This document shows positions 22,343 through 33,000 of a stretch of 64,000 nt of DNA, one piece after another. Position 1 is the first letter of the stretch, and the number at the start of each line of letters is the position of its first letter. Source of the DNA: Tricholoma matsutake (Eukaryota; Basidiomycota; Agaricomycetes; Agaricales; Tricholomataceae); the NCBI GenBank assembly GCA_026075535.2, contig AP026539.1:2728001-2792000 (forward strand). Reading direction: 5' to 3'. The notes under the pieces were generated by a model that ran no database searches, was not told where the DNA came from, and saw only the letters and a list, made by a program, of their open reading frames with translations. The position numbers and the translations under genes were made by a program.

Positions 22343-22494
22343 CTCCATCTACCCCCTGCGAGCAGTGGCTCACAGGCAGGGAAGTGGTGCTGTGTCACCC
22401 ATGGTTGTGGTCAAATGCAGGGCCATCATCAAGCTGTTGGGCATTGTCAGTGGTGATGTAGCAGGTTAAGGGTACTTACTTTATGACTACCCCC
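22343..22494. repeat. GAGCA palindrome and spacer
   Basis: CTGCGAGCAGTGGCTCACAG near 22345 is one of the dispersed palindromes. It follows the hAT-like right end at 22292 (CTTTAAACACTA), whose matching left end was not found. Confidence 0.6.
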
Positions 22495-22634
22495 TGGAGA
22501 CATGCCAGGTGTCTCCACTATAGCAATAACATAACACAGATAGTAATAGGCTCCATGACCATGTACATGTATGACTGTCTACTGACTATGTGGTCACATG
22601 ACTACTGGAGTAGGTGCCCAAACACCCTACTCCA
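22495..22634 (+). repeat. 140-bp direct repeat with terminal hairpins, copy 1
   Basis: Starts with TGGAGACATGCCAGGTGTCT plus CCA, an 8-bp-stem hairpin (TGGAGACA/TGTCTCCA). Ends with TGGAGTAG...CTACTCCA, another inverted pair. The same 140-bp sequence, with few differences and the same orientation, lies at 24922-25061. Together the two copies bracket the coiled-coil pseudogene. Confidence 0.85.
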
Positions 22635-22749
22635 TTTGCCCACCTGCAAAAAAGGCAGTGTCCTCATTGCCACAGAAAAGAAAAAAGTGAAACAATAGGT
22701 AACAATAATATAGACAAGTGAACTCTATGGTTGATTATAAAAATAAAGT

Positions 22750-24823
22750 AAAGCAAAACTCAACAAGGTGGTGTCCATCCTAAAGCTCGAAGTGCACAGC
22801 TTAAGTCAATGAGATGAGGGTCTTGATCCCAGTTGAGCTTCACAACTGAAGGTGCAGGAGCAGGTGCAGGAGTTCCAAAGGGAACAGTGATGATGGGTTT
22901 GCTGGGGCCTATACCAGAGGGATGACATTGGGTAACAAAGGGCTGAGAACAGGATGGTTGAACATGAGGTAGTGAAAAAGAATGTCAAGAGGGTATGAAG
23001 AGTCAGGGTGGGGCTCATTGTTGTCGAGTCCATCATCAAATAGTTCCAAACAGCTGCACACAGCTCATCTTCAGAACTGAGAGATCCTGTGGTGGTGGAT
23101 ACATGATGGGCAGGGCTGGCACTGATGCAGCATCTTTGGCCCAGTCAAGACAGGTGGCTACAGGTGTTGAACATGATGATACAGGGCTCAAGGGGGGGTG
23201 AAACAAGAGGTAAGGGCCATGAAATGGGGGCAGGAGGTGAATGGGGGGTGTTCACAGATGTGGATGGCATCATTGGTGATGCGGCGGGGGTGTGGGACAT
23301 GGGGAGTGGCGAAAGTTGCAAGATGGAGCATTTACATGGGGTTTTGGACAAGTGGGAGAGATGGGGTAGGGCCTGGGGGTTTTCTGGTGGTTCTGGTGAT
23401 GTGTCCTGTCATTCCAGAGCTGTGGTTGGTGATGCTGAGCATGGCAGAGCCAGAGGAAACACGGTCATCATCAAAGTGTGCATCAATGATGTGGCAGAGT
23501 GCATTGACATGTGAGGGATTGTGGTGGGCTCATTGTGCATAACAGGGGTCTGGGGATCAAGCATGGGAGGACTGGGATGTTTGGGGAGGCTCCTAGATCA
23601 TTGTTGATGAGGGGGGGGCTGGCAGAATCATTCCATCAAGTGTACGATGTGTCCATGCAATCTCACGTAACAGCACTTCCTAGGCTGTAGACAGGCTCTG
23701 TGTGTCATTTGGGGCTTGCTGGGGGGTACTTGCAGTTGTGGCAGTCATCTGGGTACTTGACGAGGCCCTAGACACTGTTTCAGAAGTGGTTGTAGCGGGT
23801 AGTGTTGATGTTGGTAGTTGTGACTTTGCAGTGGCAATGGGCATCTCAGGATGATGGAAACAAGGGGCTGTAGGCTGGTCTGGGGTGGAGTGGGTCAGTC
23901 TGGCAGTGTGTGTCATTGTTTCTAGGTGCTGGGGGTAGGTTTGGGGTTGGGGACAGAGTGGTGGTGGTGGTTCTCGATGTTGTTGGCATCATTGATGGTG
24001 GTGGCGACATGGCTGATGGGGGCTGTGTAGGTGTTGTCAAGGGTGCTGTAGCTGTGTTGAGGGGAGTGCTGGGGTGCATGTTGAAGGTTTGCATGGCTGT
24101 CTCAGTGGTATGGGGGGTGACTGGGGTGCCAAAGTCGATGGTGGGGATCGTTGTCGTTTGGGTGCAGGCATTTCCTTGTAGTTGTGGTGGCTCATCATAG
24201 GTTTCCATTTGCATATCGGCATCGGCTGTGGAGGGGGGAGTGGTCTGGGTGCTCGAGTCCACAGTTGCACACATTGGCTCTGTTTGCATGTCCTCACTTT
24301 TGCGTTTTGTCTCCCATTCCTCTCATTTGTCTGTTCTCCCTTTCTCATACATGAGCTTGCCTGTTACTTCCCATTCTTCCTTCCCTTCATCGAGTCCAAC
24401 TTCATGGCCTTCTCTCCACCCATTTTCATATGCTTGTTCCTCCGCATGTTTCATATTCTCGAGCTCTTCTTTTCTACCTAGCTTTTTCCCTTCTTCAAGC
24501 GCAGCATCGCATCCTTTTTCTTCATCCTCATTAGCCAGATATCTTCCTTCGTCATAGCCTTCCTTCCTTCCTGCATTAAAGGCCTTGGTTCTTGCATTTT
24601 CCAGTAGTTCTTGTATAACACTCTGTAGTAAAGCATTACATATGACAGCTGTTGATGTGGTTGTTATGGGGTTGCAGAAGCATCCAATTTCAGCAAAAGT
24701 GCTTAGAGTTGGTATTCGAGAGTTCCTAGGTTCAGGCATGGTGGTAGACAAAGTAATGAAGCCAGAAAACAGACTAGTAGTGCAGTTGAAGGCTGGCAAC
24801 CAGAGCAACAAATGTGATGACAT
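22750..24823 (-). pseudogene. Coiled-coil / TQT-repeat protein, decayed
   Basis: Reading leftward from a plausible start MPEPRNSRIPTLSTFAEIGC (about 24735), the protein has a charged helical stretch with repeated G-K/R-E-G spacing (NAGRKEGYDEGRYLAN, LEEGKKLGRKEELEN, ENGWREGHEVGLDEGK; 24650-24345). A TGA near 24322 stands where Arg is likely. A Thr/Pro-rich part with recurring MQTEP, SSTQTTP, CTQTTT and CQTDP motifs follows, then a frameshift near 23900 and a degenerate tail (STAxEVLLREIAWTHRTLDG). The organisation recalls hypothetical proteins common in Agaricomycete genomes; no function is known to me. It lies between the 140-bp repeats. Confidence 0.55.
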
Positions 24824-24921
24824 GGAAATGACAATAAACTAAGCAAGAACGGAGATAGCTGAGAACAAACTGAGACTGGCAAAGCAAAGGTGTGAATCAA
24901 ATCACACTCTCATCACCAAGA

Positions 24922-25061
24922 TGGAGACATGCCAGGTGTCTCCACTATAGCAATGGCGTAGCACAGATAGTAATAGGCTCTATGACAATGTACATGTGTG
25001 ACTGTCTACTGACTATGTGGTCATGTGACTACTGGAGTAGGTGCCCAAACACACTACTCCA
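24922..25061 (+). repeat. 140-bp direct repeat with terminal hairpins, copy 2
   Basis: Same length and order as 22495-22634, including both end hairpins (TGGAGACATGCCAGGTGTCT plus CCA; TGGAGTAGGTGCC...ACTACTCCA). No simple flanking duplication was seen: copy 1 is preceded by ACCCC and copy 2 by CAAGA. Confidence 0.85.
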
Positions 25062-25190
25062 CCGCTCTCGCAGGACTCCTGACCCTTTCCCACCATCGTT
25101 TCAGCTCCCTGTTGATCACTGCACTTCCTGTTTGTATGGGGAGGTGTCATAGGTGCAGGGTTGTCATTTCCTCTTGAAGAGAGCACCGAT

Positions 25191-25408
25191 GATCCACCCC
25201 ACAAGCAGTTGCTCACAAGGCTGGACATCAGCATGGAGTCGTTCATTGTTGACATCATCAAAAACAGCAGCAATGATCCACCCCACAAGCAGTGGCTTGC
25301 GAGGCTGGATGTTGGTGCTGGGTTGTCATTGTCACTGTTTGTTGGTCAGCCCAGTTGTCCATTGATGTTGAAGACCCACCCCACAAGCAGTGGCTCATGA
25401 GGCTGGGG
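25191..25408 (+). repeat. Three GAGCA-type palindromes in a row
   Basis: TCCACCCCACAAGCAGTTGC (25191), TCCACCCCACAAGCAGTGGC (25274) and CCCACCCCACAAGCAGTGGC (25373), each followed by the inverted arm (TCACAAGG, TTGCGAGG, TCATGAGG). Spacing is about 80-100 bp. An intron-like segment on the minus strand lies at about 25530-25430, ending CCTTTTTTGTAG. Confidence 0.75.
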
Positions 25409-25771
25409 TGGTCATTGTTATACTTAAATCTACAAAAAAGGCAAAGAACAACATTAATAGAAAAGAGAATAATAAAAACAAGAAAAAAAGACTTAATTAT
25501 ATATGTTGGAGCAACCTGCAACATGGGCATTGGTTGTCGAATGCATAGAACACACATGATGTGGCAGGTTTGCAGCCACTATGCGCCATTCGCAATGGTT
25601 GAAGGGGCATGGCAGGTCATCGATGTGGCTGTTTGGGTGTGGTGGTGGTGGAGATGGAGTAAGCATGGCAGGTCATTGATATGGCCATTTGCAGGGTGGT
25701 GGTGGAGATGGAGTGAGCAGTGGAGATGTGAGCAGTGGAGAACTTGTGGTGGCTGTGGGAAGTCACACTTT

Positions 25772-25840
25772 GTTTTTTGGGAGCACAAGCACAACCAAAT
25801 GGTCCGTGCACTGCCAACAGGTTATATAAACACTCATAAA
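25772..25840 (+). promoter_or_regulatory. Conserved TATA-box block, copy 2
   Basis: TTTTTTGGGAGCACAAGCAC, AACCAAATGGTCCGTGCACT and GGTTATATAAACACTCAT occur in the same order as at 21907-21975. The sequence downstream (TTGGGCTTGCCCTCTCACCC) is not obviously coding. Confidence 0.55.
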
Positions 25841-26151
25841 ATCAGTTGATATTCCCTTGGGCTTGCCCTCTCACCCATAAATAAGAGAGTATCAATAGTA
25901 TTTATTTTAATTTAAAATGTAGTCGTATAGTATTATATTTTTATAACTTGCAAGCTTGATACAACCAAAAGTCTGGTCGACAACTGGTTGCAGTCAGTCT
26001 TTGGGTGGTCTACTAAGATGTTCTACCATGGATGAACTGTGAACTGGACCTGTGATAATGTTAGGGCAACTGGACCATCGGTTGTGACCAGTCTGGTTCA
26101 GTTCGGTCCACAGTCTTTTTTCGGTCCAATAGACTGGACTTTCAAACACTA

Positions 26152-26350
26152 CAAACAATGCAGTCATCATCTGGGCCTATGTTGCATCTGAGTGTGTGGC
26201 CATTTGAAGCTCTTGCAGCATTGTAATTGGCATGGGAGTGGTGGTGGTGGGTGTTTATGGAGTTGGTGGTGATGGTAGAGGTGTGAGGAGGGAGGAGGGA
26301 GGAGGGAGGGTGGCAGTGGCAGCAGTGTCAATGTCAGTGGTGGTGAGCTG
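26152..26350 (-). repeat. R-family copy (minus orientation), proximal half
   Basis: Continues the R copy of 18545-18849 beyond the hAT insertion: CAAACAATGCAGTCATCATC then TGGGCC completes the hairpin, and GGTGGTGGTGG-rich DNA matches the CCACC-rich lead of other copies on the opposite strand. At 26380-26510 a cluster of ATCCAGAT/ATCCATATCC motifs follows. Confidence 0.6.
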
Positions 26351-26539
26351 GCAATGGTGACAACACATATCAAGTTGCCAGCAACTGTGGTATATCTGGA
26401 TACCCATACTGATCTATCCATATCCAATCCAGATCTGTAACACAGTTATTATCTGGATCTGCAACATGGTTATTATCCAGTTATATAACCAGATAAGCCA
26501 TATCCATGTTATTCCTTATGATGAGCTTCCTCAAGGACC

Positions 26540-27445
26540 ATTGGCAATGCACCACATACTCATGAGGCTCAAAGTGCTCACCCTGACAAATTCCATGAAG
26601 AACTGCAGGTCACCTCTCTCACCTTTGATGCTATTGTTGCTGCAATTGCACCAGATCCCATATCCAAGAACAACTCCAATAACACTCAGACACCAGTGGA
26701 AGAACAATTGGCCATCACACTATATTGGTTTGGTCATTGGCAATGTGGTGAGCCTTCAGAGCATTGCTAACTGGGTGGGAAGTGGGAATGGAACTGTCTT
26801 ACTTGTTACTTGGTGGGTTATGGCAGCAATTCTGAGGACAGAGTTCACAGATGAAGCAGTGCATTTTCCCACTGCAAAGGAAAAGGAAGCAGCAAAGAAG
26901 TGGGTCCATAAGCACTTGTGCAAAGCTTGGCATGATGGAGGGTGCTTTGTTGATGGAACTCTCATGCCACTTTCAGAGTGACCACACTGGTTCAGCAAAA
27001 GTTATTTTGATCAAAAAAATTGGTACTCCTTAAACATCAAAGCATGACATACTATCCATCTTACCTGCTACTAATCTCTAACTTGATTCAAAGATAATCT
27101 CACTTCCTAACCTGTGAACTATTGAGTTTGGATATGGATATACAGGAAGTACACATGACTCAACAGCATGGGGTGTAACACAACTCACAAGCAACTACAA
27201 GGATGTCCTGAAGGACGGTGAATGGGTATGGGCTTATTCAGCATATCCAGTATGTCTCCATTTTGAGCAGACCAGCAACATTTTAATGTCAGCTTAGATT
27301 GATGTCTGGATAGTGGCACCATACAAGAAGCCAGAGCAAGATCTTCCTGAAAATGATGCTTTCAATACTCAGGTTTCTAAGCTGCACATTTGGTCTGAAC
27401 ATGCTATTGGGTTTATCAAAGGATGTTTCCATTTGCTCAAGAATC
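26540..27445 (+). pseudogene. PIF/Harbinger-type DDE transposase, 5' part
   Basis: Frames shift between HPDKFHEELQVTSLTFDAIV (about 26570), VEEQLAITLYWFGHW (HTH region), and VGSGNGTVLLVTWWVMAAIL. KWVHKHLCKAWHDGGCFVDG has the first catalytic Asp. After stops the order continues: PHWFSKSYFDQKNWYSLN, FGYGYTGSTHDSTAW (second Asp), DGEWVWAYSAYP (Asp expected at Tyr), VAPYKKPEQDLPENDAF, LHIWSEHAIGFIKG (Glu). This is the DDE_Tnp_4/Harbinger layout. The frame is interrupted at 27445 by a solo LTR and resumes at 27809. Several TGA/TAA stops and frameshifts make it inactive. Confidence 0.85.
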
Positions 27446-27808
27446 TGTAAGGGGACTAGAGGGTGTCCCATGTGTTTCCCCTATTTTTTATGTTCGTCCT
27501 ATATTTTTTCTTGCCTTGTTTCCTTCTATTCTTCATTTTCTATGATTTTTCCCTTATTTTATTACTAATTTCCCTTTCTATCACATTTGTGCATGTTGAC
27601 AGTTTTATATTTAGAGATGGGGTACCCTTCCGACATCTACCCCTTGGTATTATGTCATGTGGCAGCCTTGATCAGCCTATCTCTGCCTTTTCTATTTTTA
27701 GTTATTATTTGATTTTTGCAGTTTTCACATATACTGGGCACTGGCAAAGGGATCTTTAGAGTTTTCTCTTCGTATTTCCCTTTGCTAGAGGCTGAGGTTG
27801 CCCTTATA
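27446..27808 (+). mobile_element. Solo LTR of the Ty3 family, GAATC duplication
   Basis: Begins TGTAAGGGGACTAGAGGGTG and ends TTGCCCTTATA, like the LTRs at 5962 and 18119, but is about 60 bp shorter because one GATTTCCCTTTGCTAG repeat and the spacer between repeats are missing. It is flanked by GAATC on both sides (27441-27445 and 27809-27813). Taking it out restores the transposase reading LLKNLHVNIHDKN across the site. Confidence 0.95.
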
Positions 27809-28091
27809 GAATCTCCATGTAAACATCCATGACAAGAACAGCCACATACTCATGACATACTGGGTTGCTGCTTGTATCAGTCTTCATTCATTTGCAATGC
27901 AGTGCAAAGAGAAAGAAAAAGAGCTTGACTCTGATAATTCAGAAGATCCATTCATCGCAGAGGGTTTGTCTTTCTCATCATCTGACTCTGATGTTGACCC
28001 AACCCAACCTCTGCATCCTCATTCTCATACAGCACATCACCAAGCAGGAAAGGCTCAACATGAAAACCTCAAAGCCAAACCTGTAGTATAA
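27809..28091 (+). pseudogene. PIF/Harbinger-type transposase, 3' end
   Basis: LHVNIHDKNSHILMTYWVAA and CISLHSFAMQCKEKEKELD continue the transposase, followed by an acidic/Ser-rich tail (DNSEDPFIAEGLSFSSSDSD) and a basic end, finishing at a TAA near 28091. This half keeps an open frame. Confidence 0.8.
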
Positions 28092-28129
28092 CAGTGTAGC
28101 AGCACCCTACAAAATTCATACATACTTGT

Positions 28130-29725
28130 TCAATTACCAGTGTCATTGAGGTCATAGCCACTAAAATCAAAGTTGTAAGGGTCAATTGGTGGAAGACTTG
28201 GATTCTGCACTCGTAGTTCTCCACCAAAGTAACTGGAAGGAGTTGTTGATCCAGACCATCCACTGCTTGAGCTTGATGCAGCAGGAGTGTTTTGTGAGAA
28301 CAAGATGTTCCCAACACTGTGGTCACAATTGATATGCCCCAGCTGAGCCATCTTCAGCTTGTATTCCAACTCCATCTTCCTTACAGCTATATTTGCTCTC
28401 AGCTTGTCTGCTTGTATCTTCACATCTGCCTTTGCTCTAACCTTTGCAACCTGCTCCTCTGTCTCTGCCCTGGCTTCAGTTCCAGCAATTTCTGAGTAGT
28501 CCCCTCCTCCTTGACAAAAACTGTGTTCATCCTCTCAGCACCTGTCTTTTACTTCCTCAATGCAGTAGCAGGAGTTGATGTGCCCTTCTGTGGAGCTGTC
28601 TTCTTTGCTTCTTCCAGTACAGTCACTTTGTGCTTTCCCTTGGTTACAATTTGAACTTCCTCCTCTGACCCTTCATCTCCAAGTCCATCATCAGTCTCAT
28701 GACTTTCATTGCCAACCTCCTTACTCCCAGTATCATCACTGTCATCATCAACATGCTGTGTGTCATCAAAGCCTATCATCCCATCACTGGATGTGTCACC
28801 AAATTCTGAGGTATGCATGCTGGCCAGCAGAAGTGATACATCATAATTCAACATGTTATTTCCAATGCCAGCTGGAACCTGGTTGGGCCACTCATTCAAC
28901 TGCCAGTACCATGGACATCTCATTTTGATTACAGCTAGTGGCAAGCACTTATCAGTGCTTATGTTTCAACAGTACTCTGAAGCAAAAAATCACCACATTT
29001 GTTTGTGAAAGAATTATTGAGCTCCATGTTGATCTCCTCTTCACAAGTTATGCCAGCACCTGTCTCCCCCATTTGTCCCAGTATTTGCATACATCCTGTG
29101 TCATTCTGGTACAAGTGAAATCTATCAGCACTGTCACTGAAGAAATCACAGCATGGAATGATACTCACTGCTTGAGCCAATTTTTTATCTTACAGCCCCA
29201 CACTCCCTTTTCACTAGATGTTTTCACCAGGGCAAATACATCCTTGTACTTTTTATGCCCCTCAAATATCTTCCTCACTAGTTCCCACTGGTACTCAGTC
29301 ATGGGCTTGCTACCCCCTTTAGCCAAGCTTGTATTGGCTCCTGGTAGTGGAAAGAGGCCCTGTTTGATTTCCACATCCTCTTAAATCACAGCAATGAGAA
29401 GGAAGTTCAGATCCTTGTCTTTACAGCTGCAAATCTAAGAAAAATCTGAGTCATACATTCATATGAGTGGGGAATGTTGAGAAGTAAGTACTTACTCAAG
29501 CTTTGGGCCATCCTCTGCCTTGGCACCTCCATCTGACACTTCTTCACCATTAAAATCTTCAGCTACAACTTTTTTTTTTTGCTGCTTTTTTCATTGCTTT
29601 CTTGGTCTTTTTATGGGTTTCAGGTTCAGGAGAGGTAGAAGCATTTAGCTTTGGATGATTTGGTTTGAGTGTGGGTAGCAGGCTTCTTTGCCCCTACAGC
29701 ATCTTTAGGCTTGGCTGGCATGTCA
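28130..29725 (-). pseudogene. Harbinger-associated DNA-binding partner protein
   Basis: Convergent with the transposase. From the right: MPAKPKDAVGAKKPATHTQT with a Lys-rich segment, an intron with a TAAGTACTTAC donor near 29495, GSKPMTEYQWELVRKIF and GVWGCKIKNWLKQ (29360-29165), TGAGITCEEEINMELNNSFT (Myb/SANT-like partner region), PWYWQLNEWPNQVPAGIGN and an acidic stretch (28940-28600), then ADKLRANIAVRKMELEYKLK and a Ser-rich C-terminus (28420-28130). Harbinger elements usually carry such a Myb/trihelix partner for nuclear import and end binding. Frameshifts and stops break it. Domain naming is by resemblance. Confidence 0.65.
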
Positions 29726-29789
29726 AGTCAAAGGTGGCAAATAGCTGTGGGATGTCTCCTGTTAGTGATTACATAAGAGGAATGAATTG

Positions 29790-29915
29790 TCTCAGTGAAT
29801 CATGATTCAAAATGTTGAGTCACCTTCAGATGCAATTCAATGATTCAAAAAAATTCAAGTGTTGATTCAAGTTGTTGAATTGGACCTTGAATCACTGTTG
29901 AATCACCTACTCTGA
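29790..29915. repeat. Cluster of TGATTCAA / TTGAATCA motifs
   Basis: At least eight short ATTCAA or TTGAAT motifs in both orientations occur within 125 bp (TGATTCAAAATG, CAATGATTCAAAA, TTGATTCAAGTTG, CTTGAATCACTG, TTGAATCACC). This is typical of subterminal binding sites of a DNA transposon; it lies just beyond the Harbinger gene pair. Confidence 0.5.
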
Positions 29916-30070
29916 CTGCTACCAATATTGGACTCTAAGCTGACCATGGGTCCCTGATCATGATTCAAACCAATTAACATTGATATTGGAGGCTCTGCCA
30001 GTGTGATGCAGCATTGATGAAGGAATGTAATCATGCACCACTGGCCTGTGTTCCATACAAAACATTCAAG

Positions 30071-33000
30071 CTACACTACTGATGGTGTATAACATTCTGC
30101 CCATGCTGTACCCATCTTGGAATGTACAAAGTATACTGTGGCAGAGCCACTGTGAGAAATTATGAGGATATTGTGAGGGTTACATAGTGCACAACAAATC
30201 TCTGAAGGAATCCACATGAGGTGGTCTTGATGAGGAAGTGATACAATCCAATACTGTGGAGTGGACATCCAATGGAGATGATCATTCTCAAGGTCCCACG
30301 CATACACTGAGCTGTCATTGGAGCCAGACACACCCATCAAGGCATCCCACACCCACACTGACCTGTCACCTGAACCAGAGACAATATGGGTCCCATCACT
30401 TGAAAATGCAACAGATGTGACACAGTCAGTGTGGCCATTCAATGTCTTCAGCTCCACACCCATCAAGGCATCCCACACCCGCACTGACCTGTCATTTGAG
30501 CCAGAGACAATATGGGTGCCATCACTTGAAAATGCAACAAATGTGACATAGTCAGTGTGGCCATTCAACATCTTCAGCTCCACACCCATTGAGGCATCCC
30601 ACACCCGCACTGACATGTCATTTGAGCCAGAGACAATATGGGTGCCATCACTTGAAAATGCAACAGATGTGACATTGGCAGTGTGGCCATTCAACATCTT
30701 CAGCTCCACACCCATCAAGGCATCCCACAGCCGCACTGACATGTCATATGAGCCAGAGACAATACGGGTGCCATCTCTTGAAAATGCTACAGATGTGACC
30801 CAGCCAGTGTGGCCATTCAATGTCTTCAGCTCCACACCTGTCAAGGCATCCCACACCTGCACTGACATGTCATCGAAGCCAGCAACAATACAGGTGCCAT
30901 CACTCAAAAATGCAACAACACCACACACAGTGTCCTTGATCTGTATGTTCATTAGTGGCACAGGGTTACTAATTGTATATGTGATGGAGGGTGCACGAGA
31001 GAACTGGTTCTTCCAAATTTGGGACATCACAGAGTTCTGCAACCATGTCATCAATGAAGACATGTACATGTGCGGTGTTGACAGGGCTGCTGGGCTTGCA
31101 GTGAAGTACACAGCAAAGTTAGAGGCTTCAGTAATGTCTTGCCTTAGATCTGATGGAAATTCATCATCCTGAACCATCGGGATCAGTTGGAATACATTGG
31201 AGACAAGTTATTCTCACCATCAACACCCACTTGTGGGCCCATTGCAGCATTGAAGAACACTGATTGCTTGATTGAAGGAGGTTCATAGCTTCAATCCAAA
31301 GGAGAACATGCATAGGGAAAAGGTCCTGGATGCAGGTGAGTAGATCATCGCGGTCATTTGATGCGGCTTGGGCCAAGTGCTGAGACCAGTACTGACAGCA
31401 GTATCTGAGAACATCAGCAATATTCTCCTGGATCAGCTGGCTAAGGTTGGGTACTTTGGAGTCGAGAAGAAATGACAAGGGCAAGTTGCAGATATTGAAG
31501 CGAAGGTTCAACATCATGATCTGGAAACAATGGCAGGTGAGGACTGTGTTATGGGCAGCCACATCACAAGACATGTTGACGATGTGACCAGAGATCATGA
31601 ACTTGGATTGCTTCTGAGTGAAGATGAAGTCTGGGAATTATGCATGGTACCAGAAAATGTGACCTTCATTCATGTAGAGAATTGCATGGAGGTCACTGAC
31701 AAGAATACTGGCTTGATCTTCTGTGCCCATGTCAGAGATAAGAATTGCCGCAATGGATGGGGATACACATTCTTCTGTGCAAAGGAAGGTGTGAAGAACA
31801 CTCAGGCGAGCATGTAATAGCTCATCCTCAAGATCAGAAAATGCCTCCCGCAGAATTTGCTGATATAGCTCATCAACAAGTGACGCTGCCTTCAAGGACA
31901 TAGGCCATGTGTCATCAAAGAGCTTGCAAATGAGGTAAAGCTGTTCACCTTTTGCCATCCTGTGATGTGGTGTGATGTATCTCATGACGGTTGCAGCGTA
32001 GATGAAAAGACCATCCGCCTTCTCTGCGAGATGAGTCAGCTGAGGCTCATCTCAAAGTTTTGGGAGCTTTTGTTTCAAGTACACCATAATGTCAGCCTTG
32101 ACAGTGTCCATAGGCACGTCGTAGAGATGACAGACAGCATCGGACGAGAAGGTAGTACAGAGGTAGGCGAGCTCAGGCTGTGGTTGACTGGTGATCAGGA
32201 ACTTGAGACCTTTTAACTCACCACGATTGACTGTCATGAGCAGTTCTTGCAGAAATGCCACCCCTCCCTGGCCATCAATCTCATCTAAAGCATTGATGAT
32301 GACAAGATAAGGCAGGAGTTCAGATGGGTGGTCACTAGCAGACTGCTGCCATGGACCGACGAAAAGGTCCTTCATCTGCTTGGAAAGGACATCAACAGAA
32401 TCAAATTTGTTGGCTTCAAGCAATGCATGGGCATATGATTTGGATTGACGAGTGAGTTGGTATATGATAGTAGGTATGATGTACTTCTACCTTCTCATCT
32501 CTTCAAACTGTCATGAGCAGAAGAAGTTTGTGCATAAGATGTTTTGCACTTTGCTTTTAGTCTCGTCATCAAAGTGCCCTGCTACTGTGCAAGCGATGGT
32601 CGACTTTCCTGACCCTGCATCACCGGTCAACCAGAAGATTTGAAGACAAATCTTGAGCCCACTGGAATATGCATTTGAGTATGTCGACATGTGTTCCTGG
32701 GGTACATAGCTCCCAAGTCAACGTGTTTGAGTCTCTGATGTCAGCATTGTATAGCGCTTTCCATGCACGAGGCAAGCTTTCCAGTTGCAGTCACTAGATT
32801 TGTAGTCAGCTCACGTTGCTAACCAATTGTCCAAAGCAATGTACAGCTACTGCGTCGCTCAAGTGAGTCATGTTTCTTTCAATCCTCAACACAATTTTGA
32901 GCTGAGGAAGATTGCATTAGCATGCCCAGAGGTTCAGAGGTTCATATATGGCCACAATTACCTGGAAGTTCTTGGTATGTTCATCCATGTGCTTGAAAAT

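Larger units (their letters stand above)
18850..26151. mobile_element. hAT-type composite element, 7.3 kb
   Basis: Left end TAGTGTTTGAAAGTCCAGTC; right end, read inward, TAGTGTTTGAAAGTCCAGTC, so 20 of 20 match. Both sides carry the perfect 8-bp duplication CAAACAAT (18842-18849 and 26152-26159). The insertion splits an R-family hairpin: joined flanks read GGGCCCAAACAATGCAGTCA then TCATCTGGGCC. No hAT transposase is seen inside. The interior holds R modules, tRNA-like sequences, a second hAT-like right end at 22292 and a coiled-coil pseudogene between 140-bp repeats, so it is a non-autonomous element enlarged by nested insertions. Confidence 0.9.

Noticed and set aside
30555..31172. Plus-strand open frame with repeated units opposite the WD40 gene
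   Set aside because: It is the antisense shadow of the 126-bp WD40 repeats; the minus-strand frame encodes recognisable WD40 units.
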